Shown piece by piece: positions 8,416-17,512 of a stretch of 42,769 bases of DNA (position 1 is its first letter; every line of letters begins with the position of its first letter). The translations under genes were made by a program, and so were the position numbers. The stretch covers positions 1-42,769 of the forward strand of contig CACYSQ010000031.1 of the NCBI GenBank assembly GCA_902777125.1, written 5' to 3'. The notes under the pieces were generated by a model that saw only the letters and a program-made list of their open reading frames with translations, made no database searches and had not been told where the DNA came from. This DNA comes from Ruminococcus flavefaciens. GTDB lineage: Bacteria > Bacillota > Clostridia > Oscillospirales > Ruminococcaceae.

Positions 8416-9675
8416 TTACGCATTAAAGGGGCTGTTCAGGTATTCGCTGGCAAGGTAGAGCGAGCCGCATATCACGGCAACACCGCCGTTTTCAGCCGCG
8501 AGAGCCTTCGCCTTATCAGCACATTCCGCAAGCGTACCGGTCTCCGCGGAGGTGTAGAACGAGGCGATGTCTGCTAAGGTCTCAGCCGGAACGCTGTTCG
8601 GTGCAAAGCCCTCGACCGCGAAAAATCCGTCCGAATGCGCCGCGATAGTCTTCACGCATTCGCGGTAGTCCTTTGAATCGACCATGCCCATGACCGTGTA
8701 TATCTTTTTCCCGCGGGTACTGAGGTACATGAGCATCAGTGCGAGCATACTTACCCCGGCAGGATTATGTCCGCCGTCCACGATAACGGGCGGTTCACCC
8801 TCGATGTACTGCTGACGAGCCCTGACCTGAGTGGTCTCGATCGCTTCCATTATAGCTCTGTCGCTGACGTAGAAGCCCTTTTCCCGGAGGTACAGACAGG
8901 CTGTTATCGCGGTCTGGGCGTTCGGACGCTGGTGAATGCCTATCATGGCAGGGGAGAGCTTCACGCCCCGGTAATAGAATGCCGCGTACAGTCCTCCGTC
9001 GCCGTAGGGACGGCAGGGTTCAAGCGGAACGAGTTCAGCGCCGGCTTTCTCCGCAGTCTCTTTGATGATAGCTTTCACGCTTTCGGGATTGTCGTCCGAA
9101 ACTATGCAGGCTGAACCGGGCTTGATTATGCCTGCCTTCTGTGAGGCTATCTCCTCGACCGTTTCACCGAGTATAGCGGTATGGTCGAGGGAAACCGAGG
9201 TTATGACCGAAACGAGCGGCGGAGGTATCACGTTGGTGGAGTCGAGCAGTCCGCCGATGCCGGTCTCTAGGACGACGATGTCGCAGGCTTCCTTCTCGAA
9301 CCACAGCATAGCTATCGCCATAGTTATCTCGAACTGCGAGTAAGGACGGTCACCGACTGCCGCCCTGACTCTTTCAGCCATTCCGCAGAGCTCGTCATCG
9401 CTTATCTCCTGACCGTTTATGCGTATGCGGTCGTTGTAGTGGAGGACATAGGGCGAGGTGAACTGTCCGGTACTGAATCCGGAGAGTATCAGTGCATTGG
9501 AGATGTATTCGAGGGTCGAGCCCTTGCCGTTCGTACCGGCGATATGCACGAATTTCAGCCTTTTATGGGGCGAACCGATACGCTCCATGAGCTCCTCTGC
9601 ACGGGAGAGATCGGTTATCTTTCCGCCGGATTTGGTGTAGCTGTTTATGAATGACATTGCCTCTGAAATGTTCAT
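8416..9675 (-). CDS. folC: Bifunctional folylpolyglutamate synthase / dihydrofolate synthase
   Basis: 419 residues, normal for FolC. It is predicted to add glutamate to dihydropteroate and to folates with ATP. The Mur-ligase-type P-loop is visible as HIAGTNGKGST (about residues 44-54). Further family signatures include QFTSPYVLHYNDRIRING, ETGIGGLLDSTNVI, SVSLDHTAILG, and the C-terminal domain with VDGGHNPAG. Start ATG 9675 has GAGG upstream. It is the last of three minus-strand genes (Dabb, SDR, folC), 48 bases after the SDR stop. Confidence 0.95.
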   Translation of the reverse strand: MNISEAMSFINSYTKSGGKITDLSRAEELMERIGSPHKRLKFVHIAGTNGKGSTLEYISNALILSGFSTGQFTSPYVLHYNDRIRINGQEISDDELCGMAERVRAAVGDRPYSQFEITMAIAMLWFEKEACDIVVLETGIGGLLDSTNVIPPPLVSVITSVSLDHTAILGETVEEIASQKAGIIKPGSACIVSDDNPESVKAIIKETAEKAGAELVPLEPCRPYGDGGLYAAFYYRGVKLSPAMIGIHQRPNAQTAITACLYLREKGFYVSDRAIMEAIETTQVRARQQYIEGEPPVIVDGGHNPAGVSMLALMLMYLSTRGKKIYTVMGMVDSKDYRECVKTIAAHSDGFFAVEGFAPNSVPAETLADIASFYTSAETGTLAECADKAKALAAENGGVAVICGSLYLASEYLNSPFNA

Positions 9676-9697
9676 ATCAAAACCTCACAAAATACAC

Positions 9698-9716
9698 GGG
9701 CGGATATTCTCCGCCC
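9698..9716 (-). terminator. Hairpin between the SDR gene and folC
   Basis: GGGCGGA (9698-9704) pairs with TCCGCCC (9710-9716). On the minus strand it is followed by GTGTATTTTG, a weak U-tract, so it may attenuate rather than stop read-through into folC. Confidence 0.5.
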
Positions 9717-9723
9717 TGTAGTT

Positions 9724-10467
9724 TTAGTATACTCCAGCCTGAGATTCAGCCTTTGCGACTGCGTCTTCGAGGCTCATGCCGGTGAACTCCTGCGCTGAGA
9801 AGATGCGTCCGGATTTCTTATCGCTTATGAAAGCGCCGACGAGGACTCCCGGGAGAGCGCTCTCAGGCGAATTCGGAGCCTTCGGACCGCCAAGCTCAGT
9901 CCTGCACCAGCCGGGATCGGTAAGGCTGAGTGTAACGTCGGTACCTTCGTATTTCAGACCGAGATCCCTTGTGACCTTGTTGAGGGCAGCCTTTGCGCCG
10001 GAATAGCCAGCCTGTTCGGGTTCGAGGTCGATGCCGCTCGTTGTATTGACGATGCGTCCGAAGCCGCGTTCCTTCATGCCGGGGAGGAAGTGATAGCATA
10101 TCATCATAGGTGCGGTAGTGTTGACCTTGAAGCTGATATCGTAGTCCGAAGCCGGAGTTGTGAGGAAGTCGGTGCGGTAGGCTATCTGCAAGCCTGCATT
10201 GTTGAGGATAATGTCTATCTGAGTACCTCTGCTGTCTATCTCGCTGCACATTTTCTCAACCTGTGCGATGTCTGAAAGCTCGGCTTCAACTGTGTAGGCG
10301 TCAACGCCGAGAGCCTTGACCTCAGCCTCGACCTTGCGGCAGTGTTCCGCGTTCCTGCTGTGGAGAACGAGGTTCACGCCCTGTTTTGCCATAAAAATCG
10401 CCGCTAAGTAGCCGATACCGCGGCTTGCGCCCGTAATAAGCGCCCATCTGCCCTTTAAATCTGTCAT
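9724..10467 (-). CDS. Short-chain dehydrogenase/reductase (SDR) family oxidoreductase
   Basis: A 247-residue Rossmann-fold enzyme starting at ATG 10467 behind AAGGAG; the frame extends upstream but there is no ribosome site there. The cofactor motif TGASRGIG is near residue 12-19, NNAG follows at about 90, the catalytic Ser is in TTSGID, and the YxxxK pair is YSGAKAALNK. This is a classical SDR with NAD(P) binding; HSRNAEH after the second strand suggests NADP preference. The substrate cannot be told from sequence. It follows a Dabb gene by 67 bases and precedes folC by 48. Confidence 0.9.
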   Translation of the reverse strand: MTDLKGRWALITGASRGIGYLAAIFMAKQGVNLVLHSRNAEHCRKVEAEVKALGVDAYTVEAELSDIAQVEKMCSEIDSRGTQIDIILNNAGLQIAYRTDFLTTPASDYDISFKVNTTAPMMICYHFLPGMKERGFGRIVNTTSGIDLEPEQAGYSGAKAALNKVTRDLGLKYEGTDVTLSLTDPGWCRTELGGPKAPNSPESALPGVLVGAFISDKKSGRIFSAQEFTGMSLEDAVAKAESQAGVY

Positions 10468-10534
10468 GTTTTCACGCTCCTTTTTAGAAATATAGTATAG
10501 CTGATCCCGCACAATGCTTTGCCGGAAAGTCAGC

Positions 10535-10837
10535 TCAATACTCGTAGTCGATGCAGGCACGGCCGGTCTTGACGGTGCCGATAAATCTGCCGAATTCGAG
10601 GTGTGCAGGGTGGACCTGATAAGCGTTGAGGTCAGCAATGGTCTCGAAATCGCAGAGCAGGGAAATGGTGTAGTTGCTCTCGGGAGCTTCCTTTGAGTTG
10701 ATGACTACCTCGCCCTTTTTGAGCTCGCTGACGTTGTCGATGACGTTGTCGAAGCGCTTTTTAGCCTCGAGAGCGTTTTCGTATTCGGTCCTGCCGTCAG
10801 CCTCTTTGAGCTTGAACATTACGATGTGTTTTATCAT
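10535..10837 (-). CDS. Dabb (stress-responsive A/B barrel) family protein
   Basis: 100 residues from ATG 10837 behind AAGGAG. The opening MIKHIVMFKLK, the central EVVINSKEAPESNYTISLLCDFETI and the ending with HPAHLEFGRFI are typical of the dimeric Dabb ferredoxin-like barrel. Members act in varied small-molecule chemistry or stress response, and no specific role is proven for this type. It is the first gene of the Dabb-SDR-folC run and has its own promoter. Confidence 0.9.
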   Translation of the reverse strand: MIKHIVMFKLKEADGRTEYENALEAKKRFDNVIDNVSELKKGEVVINSKEAPESNYTISLLCDFETIADLNAYQVHPAHLEFGRFIGTVKTGRACIDYEY

Positions 10838-10874
10838 GTGTATTCTCCTTTGCAACGGTATTTCATGTGAGTAC

Positions 10875-10903
10875 ATTATAGCACGGCAGAAGCCTTTTGT
10901 CAA
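10875..10903 (-). promoter_or_regulatory. Promoter of the Dabb-SDR-folC genes
   Basis: On the minus strand, perfect TTGACA (10898-10903) and perfect TATAAT (10875-10880) with a 17-bp spacer, 38 bp before the ATG. Confidence 0.9.
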
Positions 10904-10978
10904 ATGCTTTTATTCTTTAAGAGCCGGACCTATCAGAAAAAAACAAGCTCTTGTTTATAAAAACTGAGCACAAGCCTA

Positions 10979-11007
10979 TTGACAAATTGTGAATTATGTG
11001 CAATAAT
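10979..11007 (+). promoter_or_regulatory. Promoter of the GH9 cellulase gene
   Basis: TTGACA (10979-10984) and AATAAT (11002-11007) with a 17-bp spacer. The transcript leader is about 55 bases and holds a small hairpin, GCTTG/CAAGC, around TGGTGAA (11028-11044). Confidence 0.7.
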
Positions 11008-11069
11008 AGTATCAGTTATATGAGAGGGCTTGTGGTGAACAAGCAATTATCAACAGGAGGGTAATAACA

Positions 11070-13436
11070 ATGCTAAAAAGGCTTATAAGCGGCGCAGTTG
11101 CGGCTGTTGTCGGAATCTCCGGCATGGTCTTCACTGCACCTGATGCGAACGTCAGCGTTACCGCAGCGAGCGAGCTCAATTATGCGGAAGCGCTCGACAA
11201 ATCGCTGTATTTCTACGAGGTCCAGCAGGCTGGTCCTCTGCCGGAATGGAACAGAGTTGAGTGGAAGACCGATTCCACCATGCAGGACGAGGTGCTCGGC
11301 GGCTGGTACGATGCCGGCGACCATGTAAAATTCAACCTGCCTATGGCTTACTCGGCTTCCATGCTCGCATGGGGACTCTATCAGTACCCCGGCGGACTTG
11401 AAAAGTCCGGTCTTATGAATACCTACGTCAACAACCTCGAATTCGTCCTTGACTACTTCGCTGCCTGCGATAAGGGCACGAGCGTTGTATATCAGGTCGG
11501 AAACGGTACTGCTGACCACACATGGTGGGGACCCGTAAGTCTCCTCGAATACGCTATGGAGGAGAGCGGTACCTCCGTTTCAAAGGCGAGAGAGGCACTC
11601 AGCGCCTCCAAGGGCTGTTCCGCAGTATTCGGCGAAATGGCAGCGGCTCTCGCATCGGGTTACGCCGCACTCGACGGACGCATCGACGAGACAAAGCGTG
11701 CGGATTACCTCAAACACGCAAAGAATATCTACGAACTCGCAAAGGCTGACCCTAACGACGACGTATACAACGACAGCGATGCTTCCAATTTCTACCGTTC
11801 GCGCCATTACTACGACCAGCTTTTCTATGCGGCAAACTGGCTGTATATAGCCAGCGGCGACAGCGATTACCTCGCGGACGCAAAGTCGTTCATACCTCAC
11901 CTCGACAAGCAGCTCGGCGATGCTGAATCCATTGCCTACGGCTGGTGCCACTGCTGGGACGACAATGTTCAGGGCGCTATGCTCCTCTACGCGATAAATA
12001 CCGGCGAGAAGCAGTACATCGACCATGTAAGAAAGCACCTCAAGCGCTGGCTTGACGGCACGGAGGAACCGTGGATCATCGAAGGCGGTCTCCGCTGGCT
12101 CACCGACTGGGGCAGCCTCAGATACGCCAATACAGCCGCTTTCCTCGCGGAGGTCGCAAGCGATACTATCTTCAAGGGCGAGGACAACTCGGCTTACAGC
12201 GAATTTGCCGAGCAGCAGTTAAACTACGCCCTCGGAGACAATCCCGATAATTTCAGCTACCTCATCGGCTACGGCGACAATTATCCGCAGCAGCCTCACC
12301 ACAGAACTGCTCACGGTTCATGGAAGAACGACGAGAGAACTCCTGTCAATACAAGACATATCCTCTACGGCGGACTCGTCGGAGGTCCTGACAGAAAAGG
12401 CGGATATGTTGATGAAAGAGGCAAGTACGTTTACGTTGAGGTCGCAACCGACTACAACGCCGGATTTACCGCAATGCTCTGCAAGATGGTGGACAAGTAC
12501 GGCGGAACTCCCGATCCGAACTTCCCGCCCAAGGAGAAGCACGATTCACCTGAGTTCTATGTTGAGACACTCGCAAAGGAATCCTCTGGTTCAGGCATAA
12601 CCCTGAGCTTCAAGATAACCAACCACTCCGCATGGCCGGCAAGGGTAGAGGACAACATCTCCTTCCGCTACTATATGGACCTCAGCGAGGTCAAGGCTGC
12701 CGGAAAGAACCCGGAGGACGTTGTTATCCGCTGTGACCGCGATCAGTCAGCAATGTACACAGGCGTATCGCCTGCTGTTATCTCCAAGCCCAAGCAGTAC
12801 GACGGCGATATCTACTACATCGAGGTAACTCTCCCGGACGGCAGAGCAGTTATGCCTATATCGGAGGGCAGACAGCAGTGCGAGATACTTCTTGCAATCG
12901 GTATGCCGGATTACGGCTCAGGCTGGGACGCTTCCAACGACTTCTCGAACAAGGAGGTCCTCGGTGCAAAGGCAGAGACAGGTGCTGACGGCACTATCAA
13001 GGGCGTTATGTCACCCTATGTTCCGGTTTACCTCAACGGCAAGCTCTACTACGGCTATGAGCCGGACGGCACATATGAGGACGGTCTCGGCGGAGGCGGC
13101 GGAGATATCGTTTCCAAGACCACTACAACAACTACTACGACCTCCACTACAACAACTACCACTGTCACAACATCGACCACTCCGCCCACTTTAGAGGACG
13201 ATATCCTGTGGGGCGATGCCAACTGCGATGACGAGATGAATATGGCGGACGCTGTATTCATAATGCAGTGCATATCCAATCCGGATAAGTATAAGCTTGA
13301 CGATAAGGGCGAAAAGAAAGCTGACGTTGACGGCAGCCATGACATCACAAATATGGACGCGCTTTGCATACAGAAACGCAAGCTCGGACTTATCCAGCAG
13401 TTCCCGGTCGAGGCTAAGCTCAATCCACCCGCATAA
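11070..13436 (+). CDS. GH9 endoglucanase with CBM3c-like module and type I dockerin (cellulosomal)
   Basis: A 788-residue secreted cellulase. A Sec signal peptide ends near TAASE (about 33). The GH9 catalytic domain (about 35-480) shows DAGDHVKF (81-88; D81/D84 as base), HRTAHGSW (411-418), and EVATDYNAGF with the acid Glu at about 457. A CBM3c-like module (about 490-655) suggests a processive endoglucanase of the theme B1 type. A Gly-rich hinge and Thr-rich linker (about 670-695) lead to the dockerin (about 698-775), with two duplicated calcium loops, GDANCDDEMNMADAVF and ADVDGSHDITNMDAL. This domain order predicts binding to a cohesin on a scaffoldin outside the cell. Start ATG 11070 has AGGAGG. 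It has its own promoter and terminator. Confidence 0.95.
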   Translation: MLKRLISGAVAAVVGISGMVFTAPDANVSVTAASELNYAEALDKSLYFYEVQQAGPLPEWNRVEWKTDSTMQDEVLGGWYDAGDHVKFNLPMAYSASMLAWGLYQYPGGLEKSGLMNTYVNNLEFVLDYFAACDKGTSVVYQVGNGTADHTWWGPVSLLEYAMEESGTSVSKAREALSASKGCSAVFGEMAAALASGYAALDGRIDETKRADYLKHAKNIYELAKADPNDDVYNDSDASNFYRSRHYYDQLFYAANWLYIASGDSDYLADAKSFIPHLDKQLGDAESIAYGWCHCWDDNVQGAMLLYAINTGEKQYIDHVRKHLKRWLDGTEEPWIIEGGLRWLTDWGSLRYANTAAFLAEVASDTIFKGEDNSAYSEFAEQQLNYALGDNPDNFSYLIGYGDNYPQQPHHRTAHGSWKNDERTPVNTRHILYGGLVGGPDRKGGYVDERGKYVYVEVATDYNAGFTAMLCKMVDKYGGTPDPNFPPKEKHDSPEFYVETLAKESSGSGITLSFKITNHSAWPARVEDNISFRYYMDLSEVKAAGKNPEDVVIRCDRDQSAMYTGVSPAVISKPKQYDGDIYYIEVTLPDGRAVMPISEGRQQCEILLAIGMPDYGSGWDASNDFSNKEVLGAKAETGADGTIKGVMSPYVPVYLNGKLYYGYEPDGTYEDGLGGGGGDIVSKTTTTTTTTSTTTTTTVTTSTTPPTLEDDILWGDANCDDEMNMADAVFIMQCISNPDKYKLDDKGEKKADVDGSHDITNMDALCIQKRKLGLIQQFPVEAKLNPPA

Positions 13437-13440
13437 ATAC

Positions 13441-13470
13441 AAAGGACGGCTTTATGAGCCGTCCTTTTTT
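13441..13470 (+). terminator. Terminator of the GH9 gene
   Basis: AAAGGACGGCT and AGCCGTCCTTT form an 11-bp stem around TTATG, followed by TTT, 4 bases after the stop codon. Confidence 0.95.
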
Positions 13471-13541
13471 ATCCGGGAAACCTGTTTTTTGCGGGCACCG
13501 GAATGCCGCCCTCGGCGTTCCTCGGTGTTTGGGAAATAAAT

Positions 13542-13570
13542 GACCGGGACGCATTAGGTCCCGGTCTGTT
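13542..13570. terminator. Terminator hairpin after ychF
   Basis: GACCGGGAC (13542-13550) and GTCCCGGTC (13558-13566) pair perfectly. It abuts the TAA of ychF (13571-13573). On the minus strand the following sequence is ATTTATTT, a weak U-tract; on the plus strand TGTTTT follows. A further imperfect stem (13494-13528) lies between this and the GH9 terminator. Confidence 0.65.
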
Positions 13571-14665
13571 TTATATGTTGAACCTGAACAGAACGATATC
13601 GCCGTCCTGCATAACGTACTCCTTGCCCTCGAGACGGACGAGTCCCTTTTCCTTAGCGGCAGCCATAGTACCGCACTCCATGAGGTCGCTGAACGAAATG
13701 ACCTCGGCACGGATAAAGCCTTTCTCGAAGTCGGTATGTATCTTGCCGGCAGCCTGCGGCGCCTTTGTACCCTTTGTGATAGTCCACGCACGGACCTCCT
13801 GCTTGCCTGCGGTGAGGAAGGAGATAAGTCCGAGGAGAGCATAGCCCTCCTTGATGATGCGGTTGAGACCTGATATCTCAAGACCGAGCTCTGCGAGGAA
13901 CATCTTCTTGTCCTCCTCGTCCATTTCGGCAATCTCAGCTTCAGTCTGAGCGCAGATCGGGAGAACTGCTGAGTGCTCCTCAGCGGCGAAATCGCTTACC
14001 TTGCGGAAGTTCTCGTTGTTCTCAACGCCGCCGGAGAAATCAGCCTCGCTGAGGTTGGCAGCGTAGATGACCGGTTTTGCGGAGAGCAGGGGAGTGGACT
14101 TGATGAGTTCGCGTTCCTCATCGGTGTAGTCGAAGCCTCTTGCGGACTTGCCCTCCTCGAGGTGAGCCTTGAGCCTTTCGAGGAAGTCTATCTCAGCGAG
14201 GTACTTCTTGTCGCCCTTTGCGGCTTTTTTGGCACGGTCGATGCGTCTGTCGATCATTTCGATATCGGAGAAAATGAGTTCGAGGTTTATGGTCTCGATA
14301 TCGCGGAGAGGATTGATGCTGCCGTCAACGTGGACGATATTGTCGTCCTCGAAGCAGCGGACAACGTGAACGATAGCGTCCACCTCGCGGATATCCGCAA
14401 GGAACTTGTTGCCAAGACCTTCGCCCTTAGAAGCGCCCTTTACGAGACCGGCGATGTCCACGAATTCGAGGGTAGCGGGAGTGAACTTGTCCGGCTCGTA
14501 CATTTCGGCGAGCTTATCGAGCCTTTCATCGGGAACTGAAACGATACCGACATTTTTTTCGATAGTGCAGAACGGATAATTCGCGGATTCTGCACCGGCG
14601 TTCGTGAGTGCGTTAAAGAGAGTGCTTTTGCCGACATTCGGCAGACCTACCATACCAAGCTTCAT
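13571..14665 (-). CDS. ychF: Redox-regulated/ribosome-associated GTPase YchF (OLA1 family)
   Basis: 364 residues, the standard length. The G domain has G1 GLPNVGKST (7-15), G3 DIAGLVKGAS (about 67-76), and the characteristic long coiled insertion between about 130 and 200. NLSEADFSGG lies where the atypical nucleotide-specificity motif of this family is expected (YchF proteins prefer ATP). The C-terminal TGS domain ends at IVLFRFNI, as is typical. The protein binds ribosomes and affects stress responses in known bacteria. Start ATG 14665 follows GGAAAGG. It lies downstream of the EAL gene on the same strand with no strong promoter visible between. Confidence 0.97.
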   Translation of the reverse strand: MKLGMVGLPNVGKSTLFNALTNAGAESANYPFCTIEKNVGIVSVPDERLDKLAEMYEPDKFTPATLEFVDIAGLVKGASKGEGLGNKFLADIREVDAIVHVVRCFEDDNIVHVDGSINPLRDIETINLELIFSDIEMIDRRIDRAKKAAKGDKKYLAEIDFLERLKAHLEEGKSARGFDYTDEERELIKSTPLLSAKPVIYAANLSEADFSGGVENNENFRKVSDFAAEEHSAVLPICAQTEAEIAEMDEEDKKMFLAELGLEISGLNRIIKEGYALLGLISFLTAGKQEVRAWTITKGTKAPQAAGKIHTDFEKGFIRAEVISFSDLMECGTMAAAKEKGLVRLEGKEYVMQDGDIVLFRFNI

Positions 14666-14708
14666 TGATATTTACCTTTCCTTCTTATGATTTACTGTAT
14701 TGATGTAG

Positions 14709-14730
14709 GGGACAGCGTCCTCGACGTCCC
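14709..14730. repeat. Short inverted repeat upstream of ychF
   Basis: GGGAC (14709-14713) and GTCCC (14726-14730) flank AGCGTCCTCGAC. The TGTAGGGG...GACGTCCC context looks like a short intergenic repeat. No copy of similar length was seen elsewhere in this window. It may also shape the end of the upstream EAL transcript. Confidence 0.4.
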
Positions 14731-14782
14731 GGATAATTTTTGACCATGCCTTGCAGCACTGTCAGCCGTGCAAGCCAATAGA

Positions 14783-17512
14783 TCAGTGATTGATCTTCTG
14801 ATTGTTCACAAGGGAAGTGACCGTCGAATTCTGTATCTGGAGGTCACCGCTGCCTGTACCGATATCCTTTGGATTACCGGCAAGCACCTTTATGGTGACG
14901 GCGGAGTCTATGACCGCAACGTTACCGGTTCCGGCAGCGTCACCGATACCGGTCACCTCATTGCCCTCGGAGTCGATGCTTATCTCGGCATTGCGTATTT
15001 TTGTATTCACGCTGCCCTTGATAGCGCCGATGCAGGTGTGATTTGCAGAGCGCATCTTCATCTTTATCTTGCCCTTTTTGATGAGGATACTGCCCTCGCC
15101 GTCCTCCATGACGCCGATGCCGACAGCCTGTGCGCCTGTACATGACATCTCGATGTCAGCGGCAGAGGTAATAGTGGAGATGCCTTTGCAGCTTCCGATG
15201 CCTGTAACCTTGATACCGGAGATAGCGACATCCAGAACAGCCTTATCGGAGATATCTATGAGGGAATCGCCGTTGAAGCTTCCGACAGCGAGACCGTTGT
15301 GAGCATAGAGGAAGAGCTTGATCTTTCCTGAGCGGAGGTTTATCTCGGACTCGCCCTCGTTGAAGCCGCCGCCGATGCAGAGGGAGTCAACGCTGTTGGA
15401 GATGATCTCGAGAGTACCCTCCATATCGACCGTGATATCACCGTAGCTGTGGTCGTAATCGTTGCCGATGCCGATGCCCTCGGTAGCGTAGCAGTCGATA
15501 GTGAGACTGCCCTTGCCGCAGAGCTCGAACTGTGAGCCGATAGGCACATAGATACCGGAATAGCCGAGCTTGTTGTTCTTGGAAACATTGAGCCTGAGCC
15601 TTGCGTACTCACCGACAGAGATAGTCGGCTTGCTGTTGCCGCTTATCATGTTGACGTTTTTGAGCGTGAGGTCACAGCTGTGGTTATCCATAATGGAAAT
15701 ATTCATCTTGACCGGCTTGTCCGGGTCGCCGACGATAGTGAGCTTGCTCTGATAAACGTGGATATCGGTGTATTTTTCGAGCGCGAGCTTTAGGAGGTCG
15801 AGCTCGGCGTCGTTCTGGGCAGCGTATATCTTCTTCATGCCGTTCGGACGGGTCTCGAGGTTGGTCTTGATGATCTCGTCCTTGACGTCGGAAGCGATGC
15901 TGTTGAGGAAGAGCGGCTTCGGCTTGGAGGTGTAATAGCCCTGTATCAGGTCAACTCCGAGACGGATAACGGTCTTCATCTCCTGTAACGTCTCAACGCC
16001 CTCGGCGAGAGCCTGCAACTGATTTTCGTGGCAGAACTCGATAACAGAGGCAACGAGCTGCTGTTTTTTGAGGTCGTTGTGGATATCGCTGATGAGCGAG
16101 CGGTCAATCTTGATGTAGTCCGGCGCATAATTGAGGAGGTTCGAGCTGTTGGAGTAGCCGGTACCGTAATCGTCGATAGCGAGGTGAGAATGTGCAAAAC
16201 CGCAGCGCCTCTGGAGGAGCTCGATGCCTTCGGGGGTAGCGTCGCTTTCCTCGACTATCTCTATGACAGCCTTTTCGAGGAGCTCACCGTAGTTGAGGTA
16301 GAGCTCGTTGAAGTCCTCATCGGTCAGGAGGGAGTTGGGCAGGCAGTTTATAAAGAGCTTGCGGTTCTCGAGAACCTGCTGATTGTCGCTGAGAAGCTTC
16401 AATGTATTGAAGAATGTGAGCTTTTCTATTGAGTAGAGGTCGTTCTGACTGTCAGCAATCTTCAGGATCTGCGAGGGCGACATCTTGATATCGCCGGTGG
16501 TACGCATCAAAGCCTCGTAGCCGACGATCTCGCCTGTGTGGGTCTCGACGATAGGCTGGAGGTGATAGGTCAGGAGGTTTTCTTGAATGATACGCGAGAA
16601 GAGCTGAGCATTGCGGTAAGCGTCCTTGTCGCGGTTATAGTTTTCCTCCGAGAACCAGTTTATGACGCCGCGGCGGCCGTTTTTGGCTTCATACAGGGCA
16701 AATTCGGAGTAATTCACAAGCATATTGAAGTCCGCAGCCTCGTCCGGATATGAGGAGCAGCCGATAGAAAGACTGAGACGGCTCTTATCGGAGATGTCGA
16801 TGATCTCGCCGAAGTCGTCGGTGAGGGTACAGCCCTGAACAGCCTCGTCCATGCTGTTGAGGATATTGTAGACGCTCATTTTGTCGATATCGCGGAAGAA
16901 AGCGCATATCTCATAGTTGGACTTCGAGCCGATGATAAGGGTATCGTTCGCAAAGCTCTTGAGGACCTCGGAAACGGAGGTTATGCAGTTATTGGTGTTA
17001 TCGACGGTCAGGTACGAACCGAGCTTGTCGATGCCATTGATGTATATAGTGGCAAGACAGCCGTGCTGAGTATCCGGGATAAGTTTTTTTATGGTCTGAG
17101 AGAACGAGGGAAAGGAGGGCAGGCGTGTTACGGGATCATATTCCACGAAACTCTTCTGCTCACCTGATGAAGCGATCTGGCGCGTGAAATCCTGTACGAA
17201 ACCGAGCCATTCGTCGCTGCTCTCATAGATGTTCATTTTTATGTATTTAGTGATATTACCGTCTGTGAAGCGGTAGATGTGCTTCTGACCCTCGATAGGG
17301 TTCTTGGAGATCTTTTCGAGGAGGTTGAAGAATTCAAATTCGTTGAGTTTTTCGCTTGCACAGCCGAGCATACGGCAGGCAGCTGCATCGAGGTAGGCTG
17401 ATTTGTCCTTGGCGATATAGGTGAATGCGCCTATATTTCCGACGAATTGCTGGAATACCTGCCAGTCGTGGCTCAGCTCAGGCGGTTTTTTGGAGAAATT
17501 AAAAATGCTCAT
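14783..17512 (-). CDS. c-di-GMP phosphodiesterase (PAS-like, degenerate GGDEF, EAL) with C-terminal beta-solenoid-like domain
   Basis: 909 residues without a signal peptide or membrane helix. Residues about 15-115 resemble a PAS domain. Residues about 122-290 are a degenerate GGDEF domain: the signature position reads SKSNYE (196-201), so cyclase activity is unlikely. The EAL domain (about 300-545) keeps its key motifs: EALMR (333-337), FIN (387-389), EIVEES, DDYGTGYSN (447-455), YIKIDRS, EGVE (504-507) and QGYY (524-527). It is therefore predicted to hydrolyse c-di-GMP to pGpG. The last 320 residues hold about eight repeats of 35-40 residues, each with a GIG or GxG turn (for example GIGIGND, LCIGGGF, LAVGSF, TGIGSCKG, VGIGVMED), read as a right-handed beta-solenoid. 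Such domains are usually secreted. Start ATG 17512 follows AGGGGG. Confidence 0.9.
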   Translation of the reverse strand: MSIFNFSKKPPELSHDWQVFQQFVGNIGAFTYIAKDKSAYLDAAACRMLGCASEKLNEFEFFNLLEKISKNPIEGQKHIYRFTDGNITKYIKMNIYESSDEWLGFVQDFTRQIASSGEQKSFVEYDPVTRLPSFPSFSQTIKKLIPDTQHGCLATIYINGIDKLGSYLTVDNTNNCITSVSEVLKSFANDTLIIGSKSNYEICAFFRDIDKMSVYNILNSMDEAVQGCTLTDDFGEIIDISDKSRLSLSIGCSSYPDEAADFNMLVNYSEFALYEAKNGRRGVINWFSEENYNRDKDAYRNAQLFSRIIQENLLTYHLQPIVETHTGEIVGYEALMRTTGDIKMSPSQILKIADSQNDLYSIEKLTFFNTLKLLSDNQQVLENRKLFINCLPNSLLTDEDFNELYLNYGELLEKAVIEIVEESDATPEGIELLQRRCGFAHSHLAIDDYGTGYSNSSNLLNYAPDYIKIDRSLISDIHNDLKKQQLVASVIEFCHENQLQALAEGVETLQEMKTVIRLGVDLIQGYYTSKPKPLFLNSIASDVKDEIIKTNLETRPNGMKKIYAAQNDAELDLLKLALEKYTDIHVYQSKLTIVGDPDKPVKMNISIMDNHSCDLTLKNVNMISGNSKPTISVGEYARLRLNVSKNNKLGYSGIYVPIGSQFELCGKGSLTIDCYATEGIGIGNDYDHSYGDITVDMEGTLEIISNSVDSLCIGGGFNEGESEINLRSGKIKLFLYAHNGLAVGSFNGDSLIDISDKAVLDVAISGIKVTGIGSCKGISTITSAADIEMSCTGAQAVGIGVMEDGEGSILIKKGKIKMKMRSANHTCIGAIKGSVNTKIRNAEISIDSEGNEVTGIGDAAGTGNVAVIDSAVTIKVLAGNPKDIGTGSGDLQIQNSTVTSLVNNQKINH

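Noticed and set aside
10941-10956. AAACAA-GCTC-TTGTTT hairpin as a terminator
   Set aside because: It is short and A+T-rich, lies between two divergent promoters, and has no gene ending near it.
13120-13185. An ACAACTACTACG-rich repeat run
   Set aside because: It only encodes the Thr-rich linker of the GH9 protein.
13973-14539. A 188-codon plus-strand frame inside ychF
   Set aside because: Shadow of the highly conserved ychF frame.
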